From Sphingomonas faeni (GTDB taxonomy: Bacteria; Pseudomonadota; Alphaproteobacteria; Sphingomonadales; Sphingomonadaceae): 64,000 nucleotides of DNA. The stretch lies in NCBI RefSeq assembly GCF_024273235.1, contig NZ_JANBVH010000020.1:1-64000 (forward strand), in the 5' to 3' direction. Each line of letters opens with the position of its first letter. The stretch's first letter is position 1. The translations under genes were made by a program, and so were the position numbers. Positions 1 through 8,264 of the stretch are shown here, piece by piece. Below the pieces are notes generated by a model. That model made no database searches. It was not told where the DNA came from and saw nothing but the letters and a program-made list of their open reading frames with translations.

Positions 1-191
1 ATGCGGTCAGCCTCCCCCCGACCGCGCTTGCAGTAAGGCGCGCCCCCCTTCACCGTCACCCCGGCGGAGGCCGGGGCCCACCGTCCCGCACACCCATTTC
101 GCTCGGATATGCGGGACGGTGGATGCCGGAACGAGTCCGGCATGACGAGGCGGAATAGGCGTTGGCTGGGGCAGAACTGGTCCCGCGTCGC
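1..191. repeat. Intergenic region with palindromic repeat (family C)
   Basis: No gene is supported here. A frame on the plus strand runs from base 1 to a TAA at 34-36 and could be the tail of a gene outside the window, but it is too short to judge. Positions 57-147 are a compound palindrome: a GC-rich arm reading CACCCCGGCGGAGGCCGGGG, then an 11-bp inverted pair (80-90 with 110-120) and a final hairpin of 8-bp arms around 124-144. Related copies occur at 5833-5945 and 28898-29005. Confidence 0.7.
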
Positions 192-2312
192 TCAGTCCAG
201 CTCGAGGATCACCTGATCCACCGCGAGGCTATCCCCGGTCTTCGCCGCGACCGACTTCACCACGCCGGTCTTCTCGGCGCGCAGGATATTCTCCATCTTC
301 ATCGCCTCGACCACCGCGAGCGGCTGCCCCGCCTCGACCCTGTCGCCCGCGGCGACGTCGAGCCGGACCAGCAGCCCCGGCATCGGGCAGATCAGGAACT
401 TCGACAGATCGGGCGCGACCTTCTCGATCAGGTGCGCGGTGTAGGGCGCGACGCGGGCCGGCAACACGCGGACGACGTGGCTCGCGCCGCGGGTCGTCAG
501 CTTGAAACCGGCGCGCGCCTTGGCGATGCGGATCGTGAGGTGCTCGTCGCCGTCTGCGCCGTGACCGTCGGCAACGACCATCCGGTCGCCCGGCGTGTAT
601 TCGAGCGCTAGGTCGAGGTCTTCATCATCGACCATGATGCCATCGGTCGAGACCGTCACCGCGTGGTCGACCTTGCCAATCGTCACCACCCAATCGGCGG
701 GCGGGCGGAGGCGCTTGCCGAGCTGGCCGTCGATGCGGCGGGCGCGGTCGGCCTCCGCGGTGGCGGCGAAGGCGGCGACGGCGGCGAGCGTCTTCTGCAG
801 TTCGGCGTCGGCGGGGGCGCCGTGGAAGCCGTCGGGATATTCCTCGGCGATGAAGCCGGTGGTGAGCGCGCCCGACTGGAAGCGCGGGTGCTGCATGATC
901 GCGGAGAGGAAATCGATGTTGTTGCCCGGCCCCTCCAGTTCGAACGCGTCGAGCGCGGCGATCTGCGCGGAGATCGCGCCGTCGCGGGTGGGGGCCCAGG
1001 TTATGAGCTTGGCGATCATCGGGTCGTAGAACATGCTGACCTCGCCCCCCTCGCGCACGCCGTCGTCGACGCGGACTCGAGGTTCTTCTGCCCCCCCTCC
1101 CGCAAGCGGGAGGGGGCTGGGGGGTGGGCTCGCGCCGTCCTCGAACGCAACGTTAGCGGTGGAGGAAAGCGCGTGCCCACCCCCGGCCCCTCCCGCCTGC
1201 GGGAGGGGGGAAGTCTCGGGCGGGTTATACCGAACCAGCCGCCCGATCGACGGCAGGAACCCGCGATACGGGTCCTCCGCATACACCCGGTTCTCGATCG
1301 ACCAGCCGTTCAGCTTAACCTCGTCCTGCGTAAACCCGAGCGGTTCGCCAGCGGCGACGCGGATCATCAGCTCGACCAGATCGAGCCCGGTAATCTCCTC
1401 CGTCACCGGATGCTCGACCTGAAGCCGGGTGTTCATCTCGAGAAAGTAGAACCCCTCGCCCGTGGTATCCGCACCCGACACGATCAGCTCGACCGTCCCC
1501 GCCGAATAATAGCCCACGGCCTGCGCGAGTGCGACCGCCTGCTCGCCCATGCTTTTACGCATCTTGGGCGTGACGAACGGCGACGGCGCCTCTTCGACCA
1601 CCTTCTGGTGCCGCCGCTGGATCGAGCATTCGCGCTCGTTGAGATAGACGATGTTACCGTGCTGGTCGCCGATCAGCTGGATCTCGATGTGGCGCGGCGA
1701 TTCGATGAACTTCTCGATGAACACGCGGTCGTCGCCGAAGCTCGCCAGCCCCTCGCGCTTGGTCGCCTCGAAGCCTTCGCGGACGTCCTGCTCGCTATAG
1801 GCGAGCCGCATGCCCTTGCCGCCGCCGCCGGCGGACGCCTTCATCATCACCGGATAACCGATCCCGCCGGCGATCTCGACCGCGTGATCGGTACTGTCGA
1901 TCTCGCCGAGATAGCCCGGCACGACGTTGACGCCCGCGGCCTTGGCGAGCTTCTTCGATTCGATCTTGTCGCCCATCGCGGCGATCGCGTTCGCGGGTGG
2001 CCCGACGAACGCGATCCCGGCCTCGGCGCAGGCCAGCGCGAAACTCTCGCGTTCGGAGAGGAAGCCGTAGCCGGGATGGATGCAGTCCGCGCCGGTTTCC
2101 TTGGCCGCGAGCAGGATCAGCTCGGCCTTGAGATAGCTGTCGGCGGCGGGTGCCGGCCCGAGCCGGACGGACTCGTCGGCCATCAGCACATGCGGCGCGC
2201 GCGCGTCGGCGTCGGAATAGACCGCGACGGTCTTGATGCCCATCGCCTTGGCGGTCCGCATGACCCGACACGCGATCTCGCCCCGATTGGCGACCAGGAT
2301 TTTCTTGAACAA
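192..2312 (-). CDS. pccA: Propionyl-CoA (acetyl-CoA) carboxylase alpha subunit, biotin carboxylase and biotin carrier
   Basis: The 706-aa protein carboxylates its own biotin with ATP and bicarbonate for transfer to propionyl-CoA by PccB, giving methylmalonyl-CoA. It starts with the classic biotin carboxylase N-terminus (MFKKILVANRGEIACRV), has the ATP-grasp glycine loop (KASAGGGGKGMR, near residue 160) and ends with a biotinyl domain whose EAMKMEN motif carries the modified lysine. The start codon is TTG; the purine-rich end of the repeat at 2321-2432 (GGGAGGGGAG) sits 8 nt upstream and probably serves as Shine-Dalgarno. About 40 residues (roughly 368-408) are encoded by an inserted palindromic repeat placed just before the conserved FYDPMIAKL segment; the frame is kept. 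It is the last gene of the propionate operon. Function is very likely; substrate preference rests on the operon. Confidence 0.93.
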   Translation of the reverse strand: MFKKILVANRGEIACRVMRTAKAMGIKTVAVYSDADARAPHVLMADESVRLGPAPAADSYLKAELILLAAKETGADCIHPGYGFLSERESFALACAEAGIAFVGPPANAIAAMGDKIESKKLAKAAGVNVVPGYLGEIDSTDHAVEIAGGIGYPVMMKASAGGGGKGMRLAYSEQDVREGFEATKREGLASFGDDRVFIEKFIESPRHIEIQLIGDQHGNIVYLNERECSIQRRHQKVVEEAPSPFVTPKMRKSMGEQAVALAQAVGYYSAGTVELIVSGADTTGEGFYFLEMNTRLQVEHPVTEEITGLDLVELMIRVAAGEPLGFTQDEVKLNGWSIENRVYAEDPYRGFLPSIGRLVRYNPPETSPLPQAGGAGGGHALSSTANVAFEDGASPPPSPLPLAGGGAEEPRVRVDDGVREGGEVSMFYDPMIAKLITWAPTRDGAISAQIAALDAFELEGPGNNIDFLSAIMQHPRFQSGALTTGFIAEEYPDGFHGAPADAELQKTLAAVAAFAATAEADRARRIDGQLGKRLRPPADWVVTIGKVDHAVTVSTDGIMVDDEDLDLALEYTPGDRMVVADGHGADGDEHLTIRIAKARAGFKLTTRGASHVVRVLPARVAPYTAHLIEKVAPDLSKFLICPMPGLLVRLDVAAGDRVEAGQPLAVVEAMKMENILRAEKTGVVKSVAAKTGDSLAVDQVILELD
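1091..1210. repeat. Palindromic repeat (family A) inside pccA
   Basis: Two inverted copies of a GC-rich hairpin arm (CCCCTCCCGCAAGCGGGAGG at the left, its counterpart at the right) enclose about 50 bases of unique sequence. The same architecture occurs at 2321-2432, 3432-3538 and 11290-11400. Here it is translated in frame as a Pro/Gly/Ala-rich insert of PccA. Confidence 0.85.
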
Positions 2313-2320
2313 CCTATCTA

Positions 2321-2432
2321 CTCCCCTCCCGTATGCGGGAGGGGTCGGGGGTGGGCGCCCGGCCTCCTGCTACGGTATCGTCTGCGGTGAGCGCGAGCCC
2401 ACCCCCAACCCCTCCCGCATACGGGAGGGGAG
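2321..2432. repeat. Palindromic repeat (family A) between bioB and pccA
   Basis: A paired inverted repeat with arms built on CTCCCCTCCCG / CGGGAGGGGAG occupies nearly the whole bioB-pccA gap. Its minus-strand end lies 8 nt before the TTG start of pccA and looks like a ribosome binding site. The remaining few bases of the gap show nothing else. Confidence 0.85.
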
Positions 2433-2440
2433 CTAAGTCT

Positions 2441-3556
2441 TTACTCCGCCGCAGCCCGCATCGGTTCGGGGCCGACCATCGGCTTCATGCCCAGCTTCGC
2501 CAGCAGCGTCGCGTCCGCGCTGTCGCCGGCGTTGCCGGTGGTCAGCAGCTTGTCGCCGGTGAAGATCGAGTTCGCGCCCGCCATGAAGCACAGCGCCTGG
2601 GTGGCCTCGGACATGCTCTCGCGCCCGGCGGACAACCGCACCATGCTCAGCGGCATCGTGATCCGCGCGACCGCGACCGTCCGGACGAACTCGATGTCGT
2701 CGATCTGCGCCATCGGCGTACCCGCGAGCATGTCGCCGAGCGGCGTGCCCTTGACCGGGACCAGCGCGTTGACGGGGACGCTCTCGGGGTGGCGGGGCAG
2801 CGTGGCGAGCGCGTGGACGAAGCCGACGCGGTCGCTGCGCGTCTCGCCCATCCCGACGATCCCGCCGCAGCAGACCGAGATGCCTGCGTCACGCACGTTC
2901 GCCAGCGTCTCCAGCCGGTCGCCGAAGGTGCGCGTGGTGATGACGTTGCCGTAATTCTCCGGCGAGGTGTCGATATTGTGGTTGTAGTAATCGAGGCCCG
3001 CGTCGGCGAGTTGCTTGGCCTGATCCGCGTCGAGCATACCGAGCGTCATACACGTCTCCAGCCCCATCGCGCGGACGCCCTCGACCATCGCGACGACCTT
3101 CGGCATGTCGCGCGGCTTCGGGTTACGCCAGGCGGCACCCATGCAGAAGCGCTGCGATCCGGCGGCCTTGGCTTGGGCTGCATCGGCGAGGACGGCGTCG
3201 ACGTCCATCAGCTTTTCCGCCTTCAGGCCGGAGTCGGAGGACGCGGACTGCGAGCAATAGCCGCAATCCTCGGGGCAGCCGCCGGTCTTGATCGACAACA
3301 GCGTGCAGAGCTGGACCTCACCGATCGCATGGTGCGCGCGGTGGACGGTCTGCGCGCGGTACATGAGTTCGTCGAACGGGAGGTCGAAGAGCGCGGCGAT
3401 TTCGGGGCGCGTCCAGTCGGTCCGCACTTCGCTCCCCTCCCTGGAAGGGAGGGGTTGGGGGTGGGTCGGCGCATGAGGCGCGGTATCGTCAGCCAACGGG
3501 CCAACCCACCCCCGGCCCCTCCCTTCCAGGGAGGGGAGTTCGATTGCATTCGTCAT
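2441..3556 (-). CDS. bioB: Biotin synthase, radical SAM
   Basis: BioB inserts sulfur into dethiobiotin using a radical-SAM 4Fe-4S cluster and an auxiliary cluster. The radical-SAM motif is visible as [11 protein letters not shown] (CxxxCxxC) followed by typical BioB blocks such as MTLGMLD and [13 protein letters not shown]. The 371-aa frame is about 30 aa longer than usual because residues about 7-42 are encoded by a palindromic repeat. The ATG at 3556 overlaps the scpA stop by 4 bp (ATGA), which favours coupled translation from there. A GTG at 3427, directly after the repeat and preceded by the repeat's GGGAG arm, would give a normal-length BioB. Its place in the operon makes sense because PccA needs biotin. 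Confidence 0.93.
   Translation of the reverse strand: MTNAIELPSLEGRGRGWVGPLADDTAPHAPTHPQPLPSREGSEVRTDWTRPEIAALFDLPFDELMYRAQTVHRAHHAIGEVQLCTLLSIKTGGCPEDCGYCSQSASSDSGLKAEKLMDVDAVLADAAQAKAAGSQRFCMGAAWRNPKPRDMPKVVAMVEGVRAMGLETCMTLGMLDADQAKQLADAGLDYYNHNIDTSPENYGNVITTRTFGDRLETLANVRDAGISVCCGGIVGMGETRSDRVGFVHALATLPRHPESVPVNALVPVKGTPLGDMLAGTPMAQIDDIEFVRTVAVARITMPLSMVRLSAGRESMSEATQALCFMAGANSIFTGDKLLTTGNAGDSADATLLAKLGMKPMVGPEPMRAAAE
3432..3538. repeat. Palindromic repeat (family A) in the 5' part of bioB
   Basis: Paired inverted arms CTCCCTGGAAGGGAGGGG and counterpart surround a 40-50 base centre. It is translated as residues about 7-42 of BioB if the ATG at 3556 is used, or forms the leader if the GTG at 3427 is used. 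Confidence 0.85.
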
Positions 3557-5826
3557 TCAGCGGCTTCCTCTTGCGGGGCCATGTTGTGGCCGAGGAGCTT
3601 CAACACGTCCTCGGCGGCCTGGATCAGGTTGGTGCCGGGGCCGAAGATCGCCTGCACCCCGGCGTCGCGCAGCGCCTGATAGTCCTGTGCGGGGATAACG
3701 CCACCCGCGATCACCTTGATATCCGCGCGGCCCGCCTCGCGGAGGTAGCCGATCAGCTCGGGGATCAGCGTCTTGTGGCCGGCGGCGAGGCTCGAGGCGC
3801 CGACGATGTCGACGTCGTTTTCGAGCGCCAGCGCAGCGGCTTCGGCGGGGGTCTGGAACAGCGGGCCGGGGACGATCTCGAAGCCCAGGTCGCCGAACAT
3901 CGACGAGACGAGGTTGGCGCCGCGGTCGTGACCGTCCTGGCCCATCTTGGCGACTAGCATGCGGGGTTTGCGGCCCATCCGGCGCTCGGTCGCCTCGACG
4001 CCGTCGGTGAGACGGGTCCAGCGTGCGTCGTCCCCGTAGGCACCGCCGTAGATGCCCGAGACGGGGGTGGGCTGCGTGCCATAGCGGCCGAACACGTCCT
4101 CCATCGCGGAGGATATTTCGCCAAGCGTGGCGCGGGCGCGGGCGCAGTCGACGGCTAGCGCGAGGAGGTTCGTTTCCGATCCTCCCCTGGAAGGGGAGGT
4201 GGCAGTCGCGCTGGCGACTGACGGAGGGGTATCGCCCTCTCGATGGGCCGCAACCCCTCCGTCATCGCTGCGCGATGCCACCTCCCCCGCCGGGGGAGGA
4301 TTTCGCGCGCCTTCGCGGAGGGCATTCAGGGCGGCTTGGCATGCCGCTTCGTCGCGCGTCGCCTTTACCCGCTCGATCCGTTCGATCTGGCCGGCACGCA
4401 CCGCGACATTATCCACGTCGAGGATCTCGATCGCGTCCTGTTCGGCAAGCTTGTACTTGTTCACGCCGACGATGACGTCCTCGCCGCGATCGACTCTTGC
4501 CTGTCGCCCAGCCGCGGCTTCTTCGATCATCGCCTTGGGCCAGCCCGCCGCGACCGCCTTCGCCATGCCGCCTTCGGCCTGGATCCGCTCGATCAACTCC
4601 CACGCGCCGTCGACCAGGGACTGCGTCAGGCTCTCGATATAATAGCTGCCGCCGAGCGGATCGACGACCTTGGTCATCCCCGTCTCTTCCTGGATCACGA
4701 TCTGCGTGTTGCGCGCGATCCGCGCGGAACAGTCGGTCGGCAACGCGATCGCCTCGTCGAGCGCATTCGTGTGGAGCGACTGCGTGCCGCCCAGCATCGC
4801 CGCCATCGCCTCGATCGTGGTGCGCATGACGTTGTTGTACGGGTCCTGCTCGGTGAGCGAGACGCCCGAGGTCTGGCAATGCGTGCGCAGCATCTTCGAG
4901 CGCTCGTCCTGCGCGCCTAGCTGCGTCATGGCGCGGTGCCAGAGGACGCGGGCGGCGCGGAGCTTGGCGATCTCCATGAAGAAGTTCATGCCGATCGCGA
5001 AAAAGAAGCTCAGACGCCCGGCGAACTTGTCGATGTCGAGTCCGGACGCGACACCGTATTTCACATATTCCATGCCGTCGGCGATCGTGAAGGCGAGCTC
5101 GTGAAGCTGCGTCGCGCCGGCCTCCTGCATGTGATAGCCGCTGATCGAGATGCTGTTGAACTTGGGCATCTCGCGGCTGGTGTAGCCGAAGATGTCCGAG
5201 ATGATCCGCATGCTCGGCTCGGGCGGGTAGATGTAGGTGTTGCGGACCATGAACTCCTTGAGGATGTCGTTCTGGATGGTCCCGTCGAGCAGCTTCCGGT
5301 CGACGCCCTGTTCCTCGCCGGCGACGATGAAGAAGGCGAGGATCGGGATCACCGCGCCGTTCATCGTCATGCTGACCGACATCTTGTCGAGCGGGATGCC
5401 GTCGAAGAGGATCTTCATGTCCTCGACGGAGTCGATCGCGACGCCTGCCTTGCCGACGTCGCCGGTGACGCGCGGGTGGTCCGAGTCGTAGCCGCGGTGG
5501 GTGGCGAGATCGAACGCTACCGACAGGCCCTTCTGGCCGGCGGCGAGGTTGCGGCGGTAGAACGCGTTGGAGGCTTCGGCGGTGGAAAAGCCGGCATATT
5601 GGCGGATCGTCCAGGGGCGGCCGGCGTACATCGACGCGCGGACGCCGCGGGTGAAGGGCGCGAAACCTGGGAGGCCGGGGTCGGCGGTCACGTCGTCCGC
5701 GGTGTAGAGCGGCTTGACGTCGATGCCCTCGGGGGTCGGCCAGGTGAGGTCGGCGCCCTTTACTTCCTTGGCGGCGAGCGCCTGCCAGTCGGCGAGGGTT
5801 GGAGCGGTTTCGGGCTTGTCGGTCAT
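3553..5826 (-). CDS. scpA: Methylmalonyl-CoA mutase, adenosylcobalamin-dependent
   Basis: This 757-aa protein converts (R)-methylmalonyl-CoA to succinyl-CoA, feeding propionate carbon into the TCA cycle. The N-terminal TIM barrel carries the substrate-binding signature around [12 protein letters not shown] and the [12 protein letters not shown] block. The C-terminal domain has the B12-binding motif DGHDRG (DxHxxG) after KMGQ. The start was placed at ATG 5826 because the sequence [20 protein letters not shown] matches the family N-terminus; the frame stays open further upstream only through a repeat. Residues about 510-549, in the linker between the barrel and the B12 domain, are encoded by an inserted palindromic repeat (4180-4300). 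It overlaps bioB by 4 bp. Confidence 0.95.
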   Translation of the reverse strand: MTDKPETAPTLADWQALAAKEVKGADLTWPTPEGIDVKPLYTADDVTADPGLPGFAPFTRGVRASMYAGRPWTIRQYAGFSTAEASNAFYRRNLAAGQKGLSVAFDLATHRGYDSDHPRVTGDVGKAGVAIDSVEDMKILFDGIPLDKMSVSMTMNGAVIPILAFFIVAGEEQGVDRKLLDGTIQNDILKEFMVRNTYIYPPEPSMRIISDIFGYTSREMPKFNSISISGYHMQEAGATQLHELAFTIADGMEYVKYGVASGLDIDKFAGRLSFFFAIGMNFFMEIAKLRAARVLWHRAMTQLGAQDERSKMLRTHCQTSGVSLTEQDPYNNVMRTTIEAMAAMLGGTQSLHTNALDEAIALPTDCSARIARNTQIVIQEETGMTKVVDPLGGSYYIESLTQSLVDGAWELIERIQAEGGMAKAVAAGWPKAMIEEAAAGRQARVDRGEDVIVGVNKYKLAEQDAIEILDVDNVAVRAGQIERIERVKATRDEAACQAALNALREGARNPPPAGEVASRSDDGGVAAHREGDTPPSVASATATSPSRGGSETNLLALAVDCARARATLGEISSAMEDVFGRYGTQPTPVSGIYGGAYGDDARWTRLTDGVEATERRMGRKPRMLVAKMGQDGHDRGANLVSSMFGDLGFEIVPGPLFQTPAEAAALALENDVDIVGASSLAAGHKTLIPELIGYLREAGRADIKVIAGGVIPAQDYQALRDAGVQAIFGPGTNLIQAAEDVLKLLGHNMAPQEEAAE
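4180..4300. repeat. Palindromic repeat (family B) inside scpA
   Basis: A compound inverted repeat starts with TCCTCCCCTGGAAGGGGAGG and ends with its GC-rich counterpart, with a second inner pair around GCAGTCGCGCTGGCGACTG. Related copies lie at 26222-26345 and 31209-31330. It is translated in frame inside the domain linker of methylmalonyl-CoA mutase. Confidence 0.85.
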
Positions 5827-5832
5827 GCTGAA

Positions 5833-5945
5833 AACACCACCCCGGCGAAGGCCGGGGCCCAATTGGAAAGGTCGAAGTAATTGAGCGCAGCACCAGCCAA
5901 TGGGGCGTTGCCCAATTGGGCCCCGGCCTTCGCCGGGGTGGTGTT
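5833..5945. repeat. Palindromic repeat (family C) between the crotonase gene and scpA
   Basis: Near-perfect inverted arms of about 34 bases (beginning AACACCACCCCGGCGAAGGC) enclose a 45-base centre. It fills most of the 151-bp gap upstream of scpA. Its GGGGTGGTGTT arm is the only purine-rich stretch before the scpA ATG, which otherwise lacks a clear ribosome binding site. Confidence 0.85.
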
Positions 5946-5977
5946 TGAAACCGCCGGGGTGGTGTTGGAGGCGGAAG

Positions 5978-6763
5978 TCATCGCCCGGTGAACACCGGCT
6001 TGCGTTTCTCCAGGAAAGCACGACCGCCTTCCATCGAGTCCGCAGACCCCCGCGCGGCCCGCTGGTTCGCCGCCTCGGCCTGCATCGCGGTCGCGTAATC
6101 CGTCTCGTACGCCGCCGTGATCGCCCGCCGCATCAACCCCAGCGCGACCGTCGGCATCGCCGCCAGCCGCTCGGCCAGCGCAAACGCCTCGGCCTCCAGC
6201 ACATCGTCCGAAACGACCTTGTGCACCATGCCCCAGTCGAGCGCCTTGGCCGCCGGAACGCGCTCGCCGAGCATCATCATCTCGGTCGCACGCGCCTTGC
6301 CGATCAGGCGGGGCAGCATCCACGATGCGCCGCCGTCCGGAACCAGCCCAATGTTCACGAACGCCTGGAGGAAATACGCGCTCTCGCTCGCGACGCAGAA
6401 ATCGGCGGCGAGCGCGAGGCTGCACCCGATCCCCGCCGCGGGACCGCGCACCGCGCTCACCACCGGCACCGACAGGTCGGCGATCGCCGCCATCGTCGGA
6501 TTATAGCTCTCGGTCAGCGCCGCGAACGTCGCCTCGCCCGGATTGTCCGAGCCGAGCGCGCCACCGCCGACATCCGCCCCCGAACAGAACGCGCGACCAG
6601 CACCTACAATCAAAACTGCGCGGGCCCCGCCGAGGTCACTCAGCGCCGCACGCAATTCCTCGAACATCGCTGGCGGCGCTGCGTTCAGCCGGTCGGGCCG
6701 GTTCAGCGTCAGCACGAGCACGTCCCCGCGCCGCTCGCTCAGAATATGCTCGTACGCGGCCAT
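5978..6763 (-). CDS. Enoyl-CoA hydratase/isomerase family protein (crotonase)
   Basis: This 261-aa crotonase-fold protein has the oxyanion-hole segments [11 protein letters not shown] and [17 protein letters not shown] expected of hydratases and isomerases acting on acyl-CoA thioesters. The [10 protein letters not shown] segment carries Asp where hydratases usually have Glu, a feature of PaaG-like isomerases, so the exact reaction is not settled. A good ribosome binding site (AGGAGA, 5-6 nt spacing) precedes ATG 6763. It lies 10 nt after the epimerase gene, within the propionate operon, which suggests a role in acyl-CoA breakdown that feeds propionyl-CoA. A repeat separates it from scpA downstream. 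Confidence 0.85.
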   Translation of the reverse strand: MAAYEHILSERRGDVLVLTLNRPDRLNAAPPAMFEELRAALSDLGGARAVLIVGAGRAFCSGADVGGGALGSDNPGEATFAALTESYNPTMAAIADLSVPVVSAVRGPAAGIGCSLALAADFCVASESAYFLQAFVNIGLVPDGGASWMLPRLIGKARATEMMMLGERVPAAKALDWGMVHKVVSDDVLEAEAFALAERLAAMPTVALGLMRRAITAAYETDYATAMQAEAANQRAARGSADSMEGGRAFLEKRKPVFTGR

Positions 6764-6773
6764 CAGATCTCTC

Positions 6774-7199
6774 CTAGTGCGCGCCGGTATCGCCCGGCGT
6801 CTCCATCAACTCGACCAGCATGCCGCCGAAGTCCTTCGGGTGCACGAACACGATCGGCGTGCCATGCGCGCCGATCCGCGGCTCGCCCAGCACGGTCGCC
6901 CCCTTCGCCTTCAGGTCGGCGACCGCTGCGTGGATATCCGCGACCTCGAAACAGACATGATGCTGCCCCCCCGCCGGATTCTTGCGCAGGAAGCCAGCGA
7001 TGGGCGAACTCTCGTCATACGGCTCGATCAGCTCGATCTGCGTATTGGGCGCATCGATGAAGCACACTTTCACCCCCTGCGCGGGCAGGTCGAACGGTTC
7101 GCCGATCGCGGTCGCGCCGAGCAACAGGCGATACGTCTCGACCGACTTCGCGATCGACGGCGTCGCGACCCCGACATGATTGAGGCGACCGAGGCTCAT
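6774..7199 (-). CDS. mce: Methylmalonyl-CoA epimerase
   Basis: The 141-aa vicinal-oxygen-chelate protein interconverts (S)- and (R)-methylmalonyl-CoA, linking the carboxylase to the mutase. Family features are the N-terminus MSLGRLNHVGVATPSI with metal-ligand His, the GGQHHVCFEV block with the second His and the C-terminal Glu in MLVELME. The start was set at ATG 7199; it overlaps the stop of the upstream 172-aa gene by 4 bp. The frame is open further upstream but lacks family similarity there. Normal family length. Confidence 0.93.
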   Translation of the reverse strand: MSLGRLNHVGVATPSIAKSVETYRLLLGATAIGEPFDLPAQGVKVCFIDAPNTQIELIEPYDESSPIAGFLRKNPAGGQHHVCFEVADIHAAVADLKAKGATVLGEPRIGAHGTPIVFVHPKDFGGMLVELMETPGDTGAH

Positions 7200-7714
7200 G
7201 GCGCATCCTTGGGTACTGGCGGCGGCGCGGGGACGACACCGAGCGTGTAGCCGCAAACGCCGAGCACCTGCCGGACCATCGCATCGCTGGTCGGCGCGAC
7301 GAAGTTCGCCTGAACCGCGAAGTTCGCGCCGTTAGTCGTCTCGACGCGCACCGTCTTCGACTTCACCAGGAAACTGGTCAGCTTGGTGATTGCCGCGGGA
7401 TCGGCGATGTACGTACCGGTCCCCGGAAACTGCCAGTTATAGGTAAACGCCGGCCCGCCATCGAAGCGCACCGCAACCGGCTTGTCCGCGCCCGACCCGA
7501 GCGGCTGCGGCTGGATGAACTGGATCGACACGATCGGCTCGGACGCGACGTCGCACTTGACCACGAACCGCGAGAGACCATCATTGCCGGTGACCGATGC
7601 TGAGATACTGCGCACGCCCGCCGCGTTGGTGCGATCGGCGAGCTTCCAAGCCGGTGCAGGTGCAGGTGCAGGCGCCCCCACGGTCGCGGCTTGAAGCAGA
7701 AGAAACGCGATCAT
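7196..7714 (-). CDS. Hypothetical secreted protein in the propionate operon
   Basis: I do not recognise a named family for this 172-aa protein. It starts with a short hydrophobic N-terminus (MIAFLLLQAATVG) followed by an Ala-Pro run, suggesting export. The mature part has two cysteines (near residues 54 and 154, in KCDVAS and GVCGYTLG), which could form a disulfide in the periplasm, and a Pro-rich tail. ATGA overlaps tie it to the 71-aa gene upstream and to mce downstream, so it is cotranscribed and probably translationally coupled. Codon use is like its neighbours, so I take it as a real gene; function unknown. Confidence 0.7.
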   Translation of the reverse strand: MIAFLLLQAATVGAPAPAPAPAWKLADRTNAAGVRSISASVTGNDGLSRFVVKCDVASEPIVSIQFIQPQPLGSGADKPVAVRFDGGPAFTYNWQFPGTGTYIADPAAITKLTSFLVKSKTVRVETTNGANFAVQANFVAPTSDAMVRQVLGVCGYTLGVVPAPPPVPKDAP

Positions 7715-7926
7715 TGCTCGATCCTCCGCTGCTGGGCCGCCGCCATTGCAGCGCCCTCGATCACCCCTTCCAAGCGAGAAACCCGATCGCGCAGGTCGCC
7801 ATGCGCGCCGGCGAGACCAGCGAGCCGCCCGCCAAGCTGAGCGACGTCCCGATCGAGGCCATCGAGCTGATCTTTCAGGGTCAGGATCGTCTTGAAAACG
7901 CCGAACGCTTTTTCACCGGCGCTCAT
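7711..7926 (-). CDS. Small predicted coiled-coil protein
   Basis: A 71-aa protein with no recognised family. Hydrophobic residues recur at heptad-like spacing (LKDQLDGLDRDVAQLGGRLA), so it may form a short helical coiled coil. It overlaps its neighbours by 4 bp on both sides (7711-7714 and 7923-7926), which is good evidence for a translated gene in this operon. A structural or adaptor role is possible but nothing in the sequence proves it. Confidence 0.62.
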   Translation of the reverse strand: MSAGEKAFGVFKTILTLKDQLDGLDRDVAQLGGRLAGLAGAHGDLRDRVSRLEGVIEGAAMAAAQQRRIEQ

Positions 7927-8207
7927 GCTCTTTCGCCCGCCAGCACCGCATCAACCACAGCGCAGGTGCGCGCGATATTCTCGCGCATCGATCGGATCGA
8001 CGCCTTCATGTCGTCGACCGCGGCCTCGATCTCCGGCGCGAGCAATGCCAACGCGGCCTCCTCGCCGTGCGACGCGGGTTCGGTGATGTACCGCGTCGTC
8101 GCTTCTCGCACGACGCGGCCGACCGACATGCCACTATTCGCGGCATAGGCATCGAGCGCGGCCTTGTGATCGGGGGTGGTCAGAAATGTCACGCGTTCGG
8201 TCTGCAT
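7923..8207 (-). CDS. Small ribbon-helix-helix-like protein
   Basis: The 94-aa product begins MQTERVTFLTTPDHKAALDA, a beta strand followed by two helices containing GMSVGRVVREA, which fits a ribbon-helix-helix (Arc/CopG-type) DNA-binding fold. The C-terminal half is helical (MKASIRSMRENIARTC). ATG 8207 was chosen because AAGGAG lies 7 nt upstream, a near-ideal ribosome binding site. No toxin gene follows, so an antitoxin role is not supported; it could regulate the operon or act with the 71-aa protein it overlaps. The RHH call rests on pattern alone. Confidence 0.6.
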   Translation of the reverse strand: MQTERVTFLTTPDHKAALDAYAANSGMSVGRVVREATTRYITEPASHGEEAALALLAPEIEAAVDDMKASIRSMRENIARTCAVVDAVLAGERA

Positions 8208-8264
8208 GTCACGACTCCTTCGCATGACATGATAATGTGCTTATCATCACCGAACAAGCATGAC

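Noticed and set aside
1091..1210. Repeats as a CRISPR array
   Set aside because: The repeats come as single inverted pairs with unique centres, not as regularly spaced direct repeats. No cas genes occur in the window.
663..2390. Long plus-strand open frame opposite pccA (575 codons)
   Set aside because: It is antisense to a clear carboxylase gene, rich in Arg/Asp/Gly/His as expected for a GC-rich mirror frame, and has no recognisable domain.
7923..8207. Toxin-antitoxin module built on the RHH-like protein
   Set aside because: The overlapping partner (71 aa) shows no toxin fold such as RelE, PIN or MazF; it is more like a coiled coil.
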